Shown here piece after piece: positions 22,369-32,488 of a stretch of DNA of 64,000 nt. The DNA is from Volvariella volvacea V23 (taxonomy: Eukaryota; Basidiomycota; Agaricomycetes; Agaricales; Pluteaceae). The notes under the pieces were generated by a model, which saw only the letters and a program-made list of their open reading frames with translations, had not been told where the DNA came from and made no database searches. The translations under genes were made by a program, and so were the position numbers. Location: positions 738,566-802,565 of the forward strand of contig KB722740.1 of assembly GCA_000349905.1 (NCBI GenBank). Reading direction: 5' to 3'. The first letter of the stretch is position 1, and the number at the start of each line of letters is the position of its first letter.

Positions 22369-24740
22369 TCACTCTCGCTTATGGCGGTCTGCCAGTTGCT
22401 CTTTCAGCCATCCCTCTAGCTTTGTCGCATTCCGATAATAGATCGTGGTCTCCGGATTGTACTTGCGACAGTTGTTAAACACGAGCATCACGTCATCAAC
22501 GAACGCTTGAACGGAGGGGTATTGGTTCATCTCTAACTTGTGCTCCATTGTGCTAAAGTCTGCGGGGAATAAGTCCAGGAGGCATTAAACTGAGGACGAA
22601 CGCACCCATAGGATTTGTAATGACGTCGTAATAATCTGGCACATCTTCTGCGTTGACAGGTTTAAGGAAAGCCCACGCTTGTGGACGTGCTTGCAAATCC
22701 TTAAGTAGCCGTTCCATAAAATAAAAATCTGCACTCTTGAGGCCTCCACGCGGCCCACTACACGAAAGTATTTAAAAACTTAAAAACAGGCTACTGAACA
22801 CCCACACACCTCGATACCATATTAGGGGTCCAACCACTCTCCCCTGCTCGCCTCGTCAGCAGACATAACGTGCCATCGTACACACAAAAGTCACCCACTC
22901 AGTCCCGGAACGTCTTTGGGATCCACTGACGTAGCTTGATTCGGGCCAGGCTGAAATTGAGGCAATCCAGGGTACACGATATGCGACCTCGAGACCTGTC
23001 TTATTTTCGTCATCACTGCTTCCTGTTGTATAGCCAAAATTTCGGCTTTGTTGAGATAATCCACTTTAGGAAGCATTGTGCACTGCATAATTGTGCCTCC
23101 CTCATAGTCTTTGATGTAGCCAGCCCAGACCGAACGATCGAGCGTAATTTCCTTGGAGAAGCCTTGCTTCTCAAAGTAGCCCACAGCATAGTTGTCTGCA
23201 TATGTTAGGAAGTGATTCATGTCCGGATAGGTTCCGCGAATGTGACTTTTGAAGTGGTCCATAAGCAAGCCGCCGTAGCCCTACAAGGAGTGGTTAAAGC
23301 ATAAATGGTGAGCATCCAGGTAATACCGACCTTCTCTTGGTCCACGGATGCTGTAGCAAAAAAGACAATCTCCGCAAACCCCCTGTGAGGGAAGGGCCGA
23401 TAACATATTCCACCGACAACTTTATATCCCCGCTTTATGATAGCGAGGGCCTTTGAATTTGAATCAAAAACAAGCCGTGCAATGTATTCCCGGGGCATCT
23501 TTGGTAGTTGCTTCTGGAACAATGTCTTGAGACCTGTCAGGATGACCATGGACCGGGGTTGCTTGTCATTCTGCACTGCTGTAAACTGTATAATACCCTT
23601 TCGCAACTCAACGACGGCTGCTTTCTCCACCTTTGTGGGTGGTTGAAATGTCTAGTCCAGCGACATAAGTGCAAGCCAAGATCATGAGTCAAGGCACATA
23701 CCCCAGAAGTGCCACCGTCAACAGGTACGCCAGTTGCCAGTCGTGTCAGCTGGCCTTCGTCCATTTTATCTTCGACTTTAATCTTCAGCTCCCGGCCACT
23801 CTGACCGTCATTCACCTCGCCTTCCTCCCCGGGCTGGGCGTACGAGGCAGAACTTGTGTGTGATCTTTTCGCTTTCATTCCAGGTGCTTTCTTTCCCGGA
23901 CGTTTGGATCTCTGGGAGCGCAAGGCAGAAGCTTTGCTTGCCACACGCGATGCTAGCGGTTTATCCTCTTCGTCCTCTTCGTCATCGTTACTGTTCGCGT
24001 CATCGTCACTTAAAGACGATACGGATACTTTGCGTTTCTTGGCAGGTGGTGGGTCACTGAGATCAGAGGAGGCCGTTGATGGTGCCGTGCTTTGAGAGCG
24101 GTGGTCTATCCACGTGGTAGGTCATAAATGAGTCTGACTGATGTAAGACGTACCAGGCGACGAGGTAGATGGTATTATGGGACTAACGAGGGATACAGGA
24201 AGCTTCATCTGTTTCCGAAGGGAGGCAATATCCTCATCCACGTAGTTGAAATCCAATAGTCTGCCCACGTCCTAAATGGGTGAAAGGACCTTTGTTCAGT
24301 ATCAAATACAACGGGAGGCGACTGAATGCATTGCACCTACCTGCGACCATCAGTTTACAGCTAATTTAAGGGGAAAGCGCACCGAGGGAATGACTAACCT
24401 GCAGCAGTTCATCTAACCGCACCGCTACGCGGCCTCTTCGTGCAAACTCTTCAGGACTTAGTTCTGCTGGACTAGCACCATGGTCCTTGACTTGGTGACC
24501 ACAAAAACATACATCAAGATACGGTGCTGAGATGTCTTCGTCGTCAGAGCCATATTGGCCCAGCTCGCCCAGCAGGGCCTGGCTAGGAGCATCATCGAAG
24601 ACGACTTCAACGCCAGGTGGCGGCTGGAAGCCATGACATGTCGAGCACAGGCTACACGGTGAGTGGCGGGCAATTTTGATGGCTAGTTGCTGCTGATTGA
24701 GGTTGCCATGTTTGTGGAAGGCCGGATATGCAAGCTTCAT
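22369..24740 (-). CDS. GCN5: Histone acetyltransferase GCN5 with bromodomain and PCAF-like N-terminal domain
   Basis: GCN5 is the catalytic subunit of SAGA-type coactivator complexes and acetylates histone H3 in the nucleus. The GNAT domain is clear: [18 protein letters not shown], catalytic Glu in [12 protein letters not shown], the acetyl-CoA loop [14 protein letters not shown] (split by an intron), and [14 protein letters not shown]. The C-terminal bromodomain has [41 protein letters not shown] and [16 protein letters not shown], ending LADRHKRE at 22369. The N-terminus from 24740 is Cys/His-rich ([15 protein letters not shown] and [11 protein letters not shown], then [11 protein letters not shown]), resembling the PCAF N-terminal domain of animal PCAF/GCN5. 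A Ser/Lys/acid-rich linker follows. About seven introns are present. Total length is roughly 600 residues, longer than the yeast protein because of the N-terminus. Confidence 0.9.
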
Positions 24741-24929
24741 GACGGGGCGAGGTACTTGTACTTGCTAGAGTATTAATTAATCACGTGGCTGTGATCTCAT
24801 GGATTCTAGGCTAAGTATGACAGCAATTGCAATTGTACAGACGCAGGTATCAGATATTACGCTCGAGCACTTACTCCAGACGCCTAAACGAGAATCGTCC
24901 TCAAGCATCCAATCATTAGAGAATGTGTC

Positions 24930-26408
24930 TTACTTCTCCAAGTCGTCATCTCCGACACGGCTGTACTTGGCCGTCCCCCCGCCCACCAATCGTCCGAAGC
25001 AACGGGCACCACCGAGCCATAGGAACGCACCAACAGCAATACAAAACACGATGAATGCAAGGAAGCCATTGCTCAACGTCAGCGATGTCTCCTCAATGGT
25101 CTCGAGCGAGACGGGGGTGCTAGTCGCTTGAGGTGTGCCAGTTAGCTCCATAGAAACTTCGGACGTTGCAGTTTGAGAGCTCGAGGTGATGTACTCCTGC
25201 CATTGAGATAAATGTAAAAAAGATATTTCATTGGTATTATACTAATGTTATGGCAAAATGCATTAGAGCTCAGCATGAACAGGCACCTGGTTGCCATTTT
25301 CATCCGTCGTGTAGTCAATCTCGAGCTAGACAGGAATAATTAGTCAAGGAAAGTCAGCACGAGCAAAAGGACGCACTTCGCCGCTGTCCACAATGATGAC
25401 ATCTTCTGCGGGTTTGTCATTAGGACCCTTCTTAACGTTTTCTTTACGGGCTGTATGAGCGAGTGCAGTCTTGATAAAGCAAGGGCCATACCAATTGCAT
25501 GTACGATGTCCATTCCCTCTAGGACTTTACCAAACACAACATGTCGTCCATCCAACCAGCTCGTCACAACAGTCGTAATGAACTATGCGAACATCAACAA
25601 ACACTCCGGCGCACAGCAGCACCACTCACGAATTGTGAACCATTAGTATCTTTGCCGGCGTTAGCCATAGAAAGGATACCAGGACCAGTATGACGAAGTT
25701 TGCTGCAAATAGTGGGCAAAAGCTAACAAGGTATTCGCGTATTGTGGACTTACAAGTTCTCGTCAGCGAACCTCTCGCCGTAGATGGACTGCACGATGAA
25801 CTATAAATACACCAACATCCGTCAGAGGGGGATGCTTACCTTTCCACCAGTTCCATCTCCACGAGCTATTGCGCGTAATTACGATTAGAATGAGCACTCA
25901 GTAGTTATAGTTTATCGAAACGACCTACTGAAGTCGCCACCCTGAATCCTAGATGTACAGTTAGTTTGGATGCTTTGAAATAATAGTTACCAGTATGGAT
26001 AACACGTACATGAAGTCCTTAATCACACGGTGGAACTTGGATCCCTTGTAACCAAAGCCAAGCTCCTCTCCGTTCTTTTTCTTTCCAGTGGCCAAAGCAC
26101 GGAAATTCTCGACAGTCTTGGGAACAGTCTGCATGGTATCGGACACGTCAGTATTCGATTATTAAGGGCAAGTGTAGAGACTTACGCCACCAAAGAGGCC
26201 CATAGTAACTTTAGGGGAACAAGTTACGTGTGAGCAACTTGTATAAACTAAACCACAGTTGCTACTCACTACGACCTAGCTCCTTGTCGCCATGCTTGAT
26301 GTCGAAGTAGACCTTGTGAGTAATCTTTGGACCTTTTGCGGCCTCTGCAACGCAGAAGATAGCAGCGAGGGTAACCAAGACAAAAGCAACGGATAGACGT
26401 CCAAACAT
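24930..26408 (-). CDS. Secretory-pathway cyclophilin (peptidyl-prolyl isomerase B type) with C-terminal membrane anchor
   Basis: Cyclophilins speed proline isomerisation during folding; this one is predicted to enter the ER. A signal peptide ([17 protein letters not shown]) follows the ATG at 26408. The domain is that of cyclophilin [57 protein letters not shown] (shown in part), [26 protein letters not shown]-like NGSQFFITT, and [18 protein letters not shown]. Active-site Arg, Phe, Gln and His are present. Unlike standard cyclophilin B, the domain is followed by a Ser/Thr-rich linker, one hydrophobic segment ([18 protein letters not shown]) and a short charged tail ending GDDDLEK. It would be a type I membrane protein with the isomerase in the lumen. 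About nine short introns split the gene, including tiny exons near 25800 and 25870. Confidence 0.85.
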
Positions 26409-26627
26409 GATTGAGAAAGAGGATTGTGGAGTACGTGGCAAGCCTCTGTTGCAATAAATCTAAGAATCCGTGAGAATTTCTCGGACTTGTCGCAATTTCC
26501 TTTATTGGTAATGTTGATGGCTTAGTGCACATGGTCTGTTTGTGGGTCTGGCGCTGGTTTCCTGGCCAGTTTATCCGTGAGTGGAAGGGTATTGGACCCA
26601 GCGATGTAACAAATCCAGTAAACTGCC

Positions 26628-29107
26628 TCAGTGGTATTTACCGACCAGTTTTTCCAGCTCATCTCCCCCAGCAATCTGGAACTCCGAAGTCCCGCTACTC
26701 ATCATCATGCCCTGTCTCTTCGTTAACCGGCCTTGGTCTCTTACAACCTGCTGCATCCGTGCTTCTGCATTCGTTGCATCATTTTGATCCCTACTTTGTC
26801 CTCCCTTAAACGGCGTCTGCGTCTTTTTCTTGCCGCTCTGCTTGGTTGTTGCTGCCGTTGGCGTTTCACGCAGTGCGAATGACTTGGCCAAGTGACCAAG
26901 ATGAAGTTTCCGTATGTGGAAGATGTGCTTTTCACTTGCAGGATGAGTAGCATATGCCCTTGTGTGCGAGAGATAGGCCTTTCTTGCCAAGTCGGCATGC
27001 TATAGGCGCATTATAACTTTGCAGAGCAAGCCAGACATGAAACAGACTCACAGTTTTGCTGCGCAATACCCATCGTTCAAATGCGAGTTGCACTTCAGTT
27101 GCACGCTCCTCATATTCCTTGCCGTCGCCCCGAAATCCGCCGCGAAGGACCTCTTCGACGGGTATACCGATTAATGAGATCGGTGACTGGGATCCTGCTT
27201 CAGGATCCGTAGAATGGCGTTGCATGCCATTTCCAATCCACTTGACCCAATCTGCCTCGCTTGGGGCGACAAGCGACCAGGCTTCCCCTCCCTTTCCAGC
27301 TCGAGCTGTCCGACCAACTCGATGCACATACTCCGTTGCACCACCCTCCGTTGGGAGGTCATACTGTATGACGGCCTGAACCAAAGGAAGATCGAGCCCA
27401 CGAGATGCCACAGACGTGCATAGCAATACTGAGGAGTGTACTGGCCCATTCTTGGATGGATTTACGAATGCTTGCAAAGAGGCCAGACGAGTTTGTGTTT
27501 GTAGAGAGCCATGCAACCGAAATATGGATGTGTTAGGTAGTAATGCACATTTCATCTCAATCTTTTCCGATTCCAATTCGTCTTCCTCTGCTGCATCACC
27601 CTCGTCTCCCTCTTCGTCTTCGTCCATTGATGTCGTCCCCAAGAGCTTCCAATGAAAGTCTACAGAGTCCGTACAGCTTAGGAAGACAATAATTTTGGTC
27701 CCACGATTACCGCGTTTTTGTGCGAGTAAAGAACGTAACAGCGCAACGAGCACAACTAGCCGTAGTTTCAATGGTACGACGACATATTTTTGTGTTAACT
27801 GAGAGGGAGGCGTGAACTTGTGTTCATCCTGAGCTTTGGTTGCCCCTTCGGTCTCCTCTGAATTCGGTGGTCCCAGCGGTTCCAATTTATCCACCTCTGT
27901 TGCCTTGATCATGATGGGGTTCGAGAGTGTAGTGCCAGCAAGTTTTTGTACACCTTCATGTATTGTCGCAGAGCACAGTATCGTCCTACGACGACGCTCC
28001 CAGTCCCAGCCACCAACTTCCATGCTCTTTCCTGCCTGTACAGCCTGTAAAGCGAGCTTTCTTCTTCCGTCTAGTCCCTGCAATATTCCATTAATTGTCT
28101 CTTCAAAACCGAGATCCATGAGCCGGTCTGCTTCGTCCAACACTAACCAGCGACACTTCCCAACATTGAATGACGATGTATTCTGCAGGTGATCGAGCAA
28201 TCTTCCTGGTGTCGCTACTAGAATAGGAATGCCTTTTCGCAACCGGGCCTTTTCGTGAGTTCGGGTAGCTCCACCTATCAGTAGTCCTGAAACTAGCCAA
28301 CGAGTCATACGCTGCGAAGAAGCGTTTTCATCGTCGGGCGACTCATCTTCAGAACGTAGGCGAAGCTTCAGTAGTGCTTCAAGAACATCCGATATCTGTT
28401 TTGCGAGTTCGCGAGTGGGTGCAATGATAATAGCGAGTGTCCCGATGGACCGGTCGATATACGAGTGTGAACTCAACGGCAGGAGGTCCTGTAGAATGGG
28501 GAGCAGAAACGATAGTGTCTTCCCCGAGCCTGTTTGAGATTGTATGAAGACATCTCTCGATGTATGCTCCTCCGATAAAAGGGCGGGTAGAGCAGAGCGC
28601 TGTATAGCAGTTGGCTTTGCTATATTCATTTTCTTGGTCAAGTGTTGGACCAGGAGAGGATCCAGACCTAGGCCGGCGAATGTAGACGAGTCGGCCAGTG
28701 GGGCATTACTTGGACGTAAGGGTTTTTGCGAAGAGACATGTGCAGAGACGATTGGCTCTACTTTGGGATTTGATGTGAAGAGAGAAGAAATGACATGGCG
28801 AGGGCGGGTGCTTGGGCTAATTTTTTCTTGGGAATGCTCCTCGTTGTCCTGTCGCGCGCGTTTTGCAGGTCGTTGTGAGATGCCTTGTTCTGTAGCTGGT
28901 TGCTTATCCCTCGGTCGACCTTCAGGGTGTGGTGTTTTGCGCTTTGCTACTCGTTTAGATTTCACTCTACAAATTACTGAGGTAAGCTTTCTGATGACAC
29001 AAGAGCCTAACCAACCTCTCCCTTCGCCTTCCGCCTTTCCTGGGCTTTGAAGACCTGTTAGAAAGGGGGTCGCTTTCGGCGATATTGAGAACCAAATCGC
29101 TATCCAT
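26628..29107 (-). CDS. DBP7: DEAD-box RNA helicase DBP7 (DDX31), large-subunit ribosome assembly
   Basis: DBP7 is a nucleolar ATP-dependent helicase for 60S ribosome biogenesis. The true start is probably the ATG at 29107 ([19 protein letters not shown]); an intron of about 50 nt then joins the Lys/Arg-rich N-terminus at 28966. The helicase motifs are in order: [18 protein letters not shown] and [10 protein letters not shown] (Q motif), [48 protein letters not shown], then [19 protein letters not shown] and [10 protein letters not shown]. An acidic insert ([17 protein letters not shown]) lies in the second RecA domain. The last exon, after an intron near 27003-27053, starts with [19 protein letters not shown] and ends at 26628 with a basic region; this C-terminal extension is typical of the family. 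It is head-to-head with ESA1, 183 bp apart. Confidence 0.92.
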
Positions 29108-29290
29108 TTTCACCTGTGGCGAAGACCATCAAGCGCTTGTAGTGCAGAGATCTTGCTTAGTCATCACAGCAGCGGCCGGGGTCACTGAGTCAGAGGGCTT
29201 GAAAATGGGTTGGGATTTTATACCTTCTAACACCTCTTTCTTCTGCTACTATACGGGCCTCAGTACACATTATAGGGTTTCTGTTGCTGT

Positions 29291-31161
29291 ATGGCACCCC
29301 ACGCGCCTCCGCAAGACAACACGCCACCACCCATAACACCAGGTGGCACATACAGCATTCAGGTAATGTTGGTCATAATTCTGGTCTATTATTTTGTATT
29401 GACGACTAGCTAGACTATTTCCGTTGGTTGCAAAGTATACATTAGGCGTCCAGGACCAGATGGCGGCGAGGAGGAGCGTCTAGCTGAGATTTTATCCATC
29501 CGTGATAAACCAACCAACCCATATGCCCGGAAAGCGGCTAACAAAGGGGTGAAGGAAGAAGAGAATGCTGCGCCAACCAAGCCAGAAGACCAACTCGAAT
29601 TCTTCGTTCACTGGGATCAATTCAACAAGCGTCTCGATGAATGGGTTTCTGGCTCCCGCATCGTACTTTCCAGGGATCTGGAGTGGCCACGTCCCAAACC
29701 GCAGACAAGCAAGAAGGGATCCCAACCAGGGCAGAAAGCACCAGGGAAAGCACCAAGGGCTCAGAGCCTTCTGAAGAAAGCCACTTCAAATGCTGCGCTA
29801 GCCACTTCCCCCACACCTACGCCTTCGACCCCAGCTGTTGGTGCAGATTATGCCCCATCTCCATCGCCTGCTCCACCCAGCCTCAAACGCAAAGTTCCTC
29901 ACGATGAAGAGGAGGAGGAAGAGGAAGAGGAGGAAGAGGAGGAGGTAGAAGACGAAGATGCAGACGCGGAAGGTGAAATGGACGTAGATGGAGAGGGTGA
30001 AGTCGAAACCTTCGACCTGACCGTCCGCGAACAGACAGCCGAACCTGCGCCTCCAGTGTCGGCTTTCAGCAAGGAGCAAGAGATCGAGAAACTGCGCACC
30101 TCGGGTTCTATGACACAGTCCATATCAGAAGTGACTAGGGTCAAGAACTTGAACCGCCTACAGATCGGAAAACATGAAGTGGAGGCCTGGTACTTCAGCC
30201 CTTACCCTAAAGAATATGCTCACCTCCCGATTCTGTATATTTGCGAATTTTGTTTATCATTCTTTCCTTCTGCTATGATGCTATCTCGTCATCGGCTGCG
30301 GTGCACCCTTCTCCATCCTCCTGGTAACGAAATTTATCGCCACGAGGATATATCCTTCTTTGAAATAGACGGGAAGCGTCAACTCACTTGGTGTCGAAAC
30401 CTGAGCTTGCTGTCCAAATGTTTCCTTGATCAGTGAGTTCCTCCGGTGCTAATTCTATTCTGCGACTGACTCCGGGACTAGCAAGACGCTGTATTACGAT
30501 GTTACTCCATTTATGTATTATGTTATGGTCAGTATTCTTGTTAAGCTCTTGGTTACTGTCGCCTAACTATCCATAGACGCAACGAGACTCCACAGGTTGC
30601 CATGTCATTGGCTACTTTTCAAAAGAGAAAGAGTCTGCTGAAAACTATAATGTTGCCTGTATCCTGACACTACCACAACACCAGCGACATGGATACGGCA
30701 AACTCCTCATTGAATTCTCTTACGAACTTAGCAAGAAGGAAGGCAAATTGGGCAGCCCCGAGAAACCGCTCAGTGACCTAGGGCTGTTGGGCTATAGGGC
30801 TTATTGGGCTGAGACGATAGTCGAACTATTGCTCAACACGCCCGAAGGCGAACTTAGCATTGATGACATCGCTCAAAAGACTTCAATCACGCATGCGGAT
30901 GTGATGAATACGTACGTGTCTTTTTTTGCATGTGCTTTTACTAGTGTCGCTGTAATCCTGAGAATCACTTGTTGTTTCCACAGTTGTACTACCCTGCAGT
31001 TGTTCAAGCATTACAAGGGTCAGCATATAATATGCCTTAATAATGCTGTTCTCGAAAAGCACCAAAAGGCAAAAAATAAACGCAGGCGCCGAATTCATCC
31101 CGAATGTCTAAAATGGAAGCCTCCAGTCTTTACGCGAGACCAATTGCGGTTTGGGTGGTGA
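29291..31161 (+). CDS. ESA1: MYST-family histone acetyltransferase ESA1 (KAT5/NuA4 catalytic subunit)
   Basis: ESA1 acetylates histone H4 as the catalytic subunit of NuA4. The first exon (ATG at 29291) encodes a short Pro-rich N-terminus. The tudor-like chromo barrel follows: VGCKVYIRRPG, LEFFVHWDQFNKRLDEW. Next is an Ala/Pro-rich linker with an unusually long run of acidic residues (about 29907-30011). The MYST domain has the zinc finger CEFCLSFFPSAMMLSRHRLRC, the autoacetylated Lys in HKTLYYDVTPF, catalytic Cys in VACILTLP, acetyl-CoA motif QRHGYGKLLIEF and the ending SPEKPLSDLGLLGYRAYW. Introns near 29363-29430, 30431-30481, 30528-30577 and 30910-30984 are required. The protein of about 530 residues is longer than yeast ESA1 (445), mostly because of the linker. 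Confidence 0.93.
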
Positions 31162-31274
31162 CTAGGACGTTTTTATGACTACACAGTGTAGATTAGGAGT
31201 AATTGTATCACTATGTAATGAATGTACAACGCGTTTTGGAGAAAGAAGGAACGCCCGGGAAAGGGGAAAACACC

Positions 31275-32027
31275 TCACTCATCCACGAAACCCGGCTGGC
31301 CCGCCCCTGGTCTTCGTCGAACAGCAAGTACATCATCCTGTAATGGCGTTAAGGCCTCAACACTCAACATCCTATCCCCAAGGAGATTCCTTCGACTAAG
31401 GGTTGGCGACCCGGGTTGTGAGCCAGCGGGTGAAAATACACCAACGCCTGAGAGCTTGAGGTTGTTGTCTTCCGAGGCATAATATGCATCCGGCTGCGAA
31501 ACGTTCAACAGGTCCGTGTCATTCGACCCATTGATCACGTCCCGCGATGCGTGCCCCGTTGACGAGTCCAGTCCAGATAGAGTGCCTTCCCTGGTTTGCG
31601 GGAAGATGGATTCATTTGGCGTTAGGGACTCTTGTATAAGAATCGAAGGTGTGTCTTTGTCGTGGTGAATTGTTGCTTTGTCACTCGTGGACGCTTTGAC
31701 ATCGTCTATAACTCCCAATGATCGTGCGATGCCATAAGATGAGATGTCCTGGCCACCATGGAACATTTGAGCAGTTATTAAATGCCGTCATGCATTCGGA
31801 TGGGTGGACCGGAAGGGTGTGGGGGAAATTAAATGAACTGAACGCACCAGTAAACCCAGTATGAGGATCGGGAGAACGACGAGAATGGCCAATACACGGA
31901 AGCTATTGGCTATTCTGGAGACCCATGAATCAGGACGATAATCCCACAAGTATCGGTAATAGTAGTTCCATAGCGACTGTGGCAAAAGAGTCGACGAAAC
32001 ATGAAGAGTGAAGTCTGTGAGATTCAT
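31275..32027 (-). CDS. Small one-pass membrane protein, function unknown
   Basis: I do not recognise this protein. The ATG at 32027 starts MNLTDFTLHVSSTLLPQSLW, followed by Tyr/Trp-rich sequence and one membrane segment (VLAILVVLPILILGLL) at about residues 46-61. An intron from GTGCGTTC near 31849 to GGCCAG near 31753 joins DISSYGIARSLGVIDDVKAS. The rest is a polar, Ser/Thr/Asp-rich tail with a short motif SPAGSQPGSPTLSRRNLLG, ending near 31275 with PGAGQPGFVDE. Length is about 215 residues. The short aromatic N-terminus and single segment suggest an ER or vesicle membrane protein with a cytosolic tail, but this is a guess. It converges on ESA1, with 113 bp between stops. Confidence 0.6.
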
Positions 32028-32488
32028 TGAGTGTGTATGAGTCCCGCCGTTGAATATGAATAGTTTATATGAATTCTGAAGGGTGGGATCGTGGGTTTAA
32101 TGGTGAAAGATGGGAGGTGCCGTTCGATTGCCTGAGAAATGGAGAATCGAATGAATGAATGCCCGCAACTCAAAATCACATTCATGACGTTCGGTGTTGT
32201 CACTTGCGCTGTACATGTGACACCAGACTCCTTATGCGAACCACCCCAAGGTCCCTCAATAAAATGGAAAGAGATGGCTTCAATCTATTGATTCACACCC
32301 AGAGATACATAACATTTTCGAAGAGACCCGAGCAAAGAGTATCACAGACATAACGAACCAATCCACAGGCAGGAGAGGGGAGTAAATAGCAGGAACACAC
32401 AAGGACCGAGGTATACTAGTAGATGAGCAGGTAAAATGGCGCATAGATGAGAAAGGTAATGTCTGAGAGAAAGGAAAACACAAAGGGC

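Noticed and set aside
22369..31161. The idea that GCN5, cyclophilin, DBP7 and ESA1 form a functional cluster
   Set aside because: They have separate promoters, act in different compartments, and are all housekeeping genes; only the proximity of the two acetyltransferases is noted.
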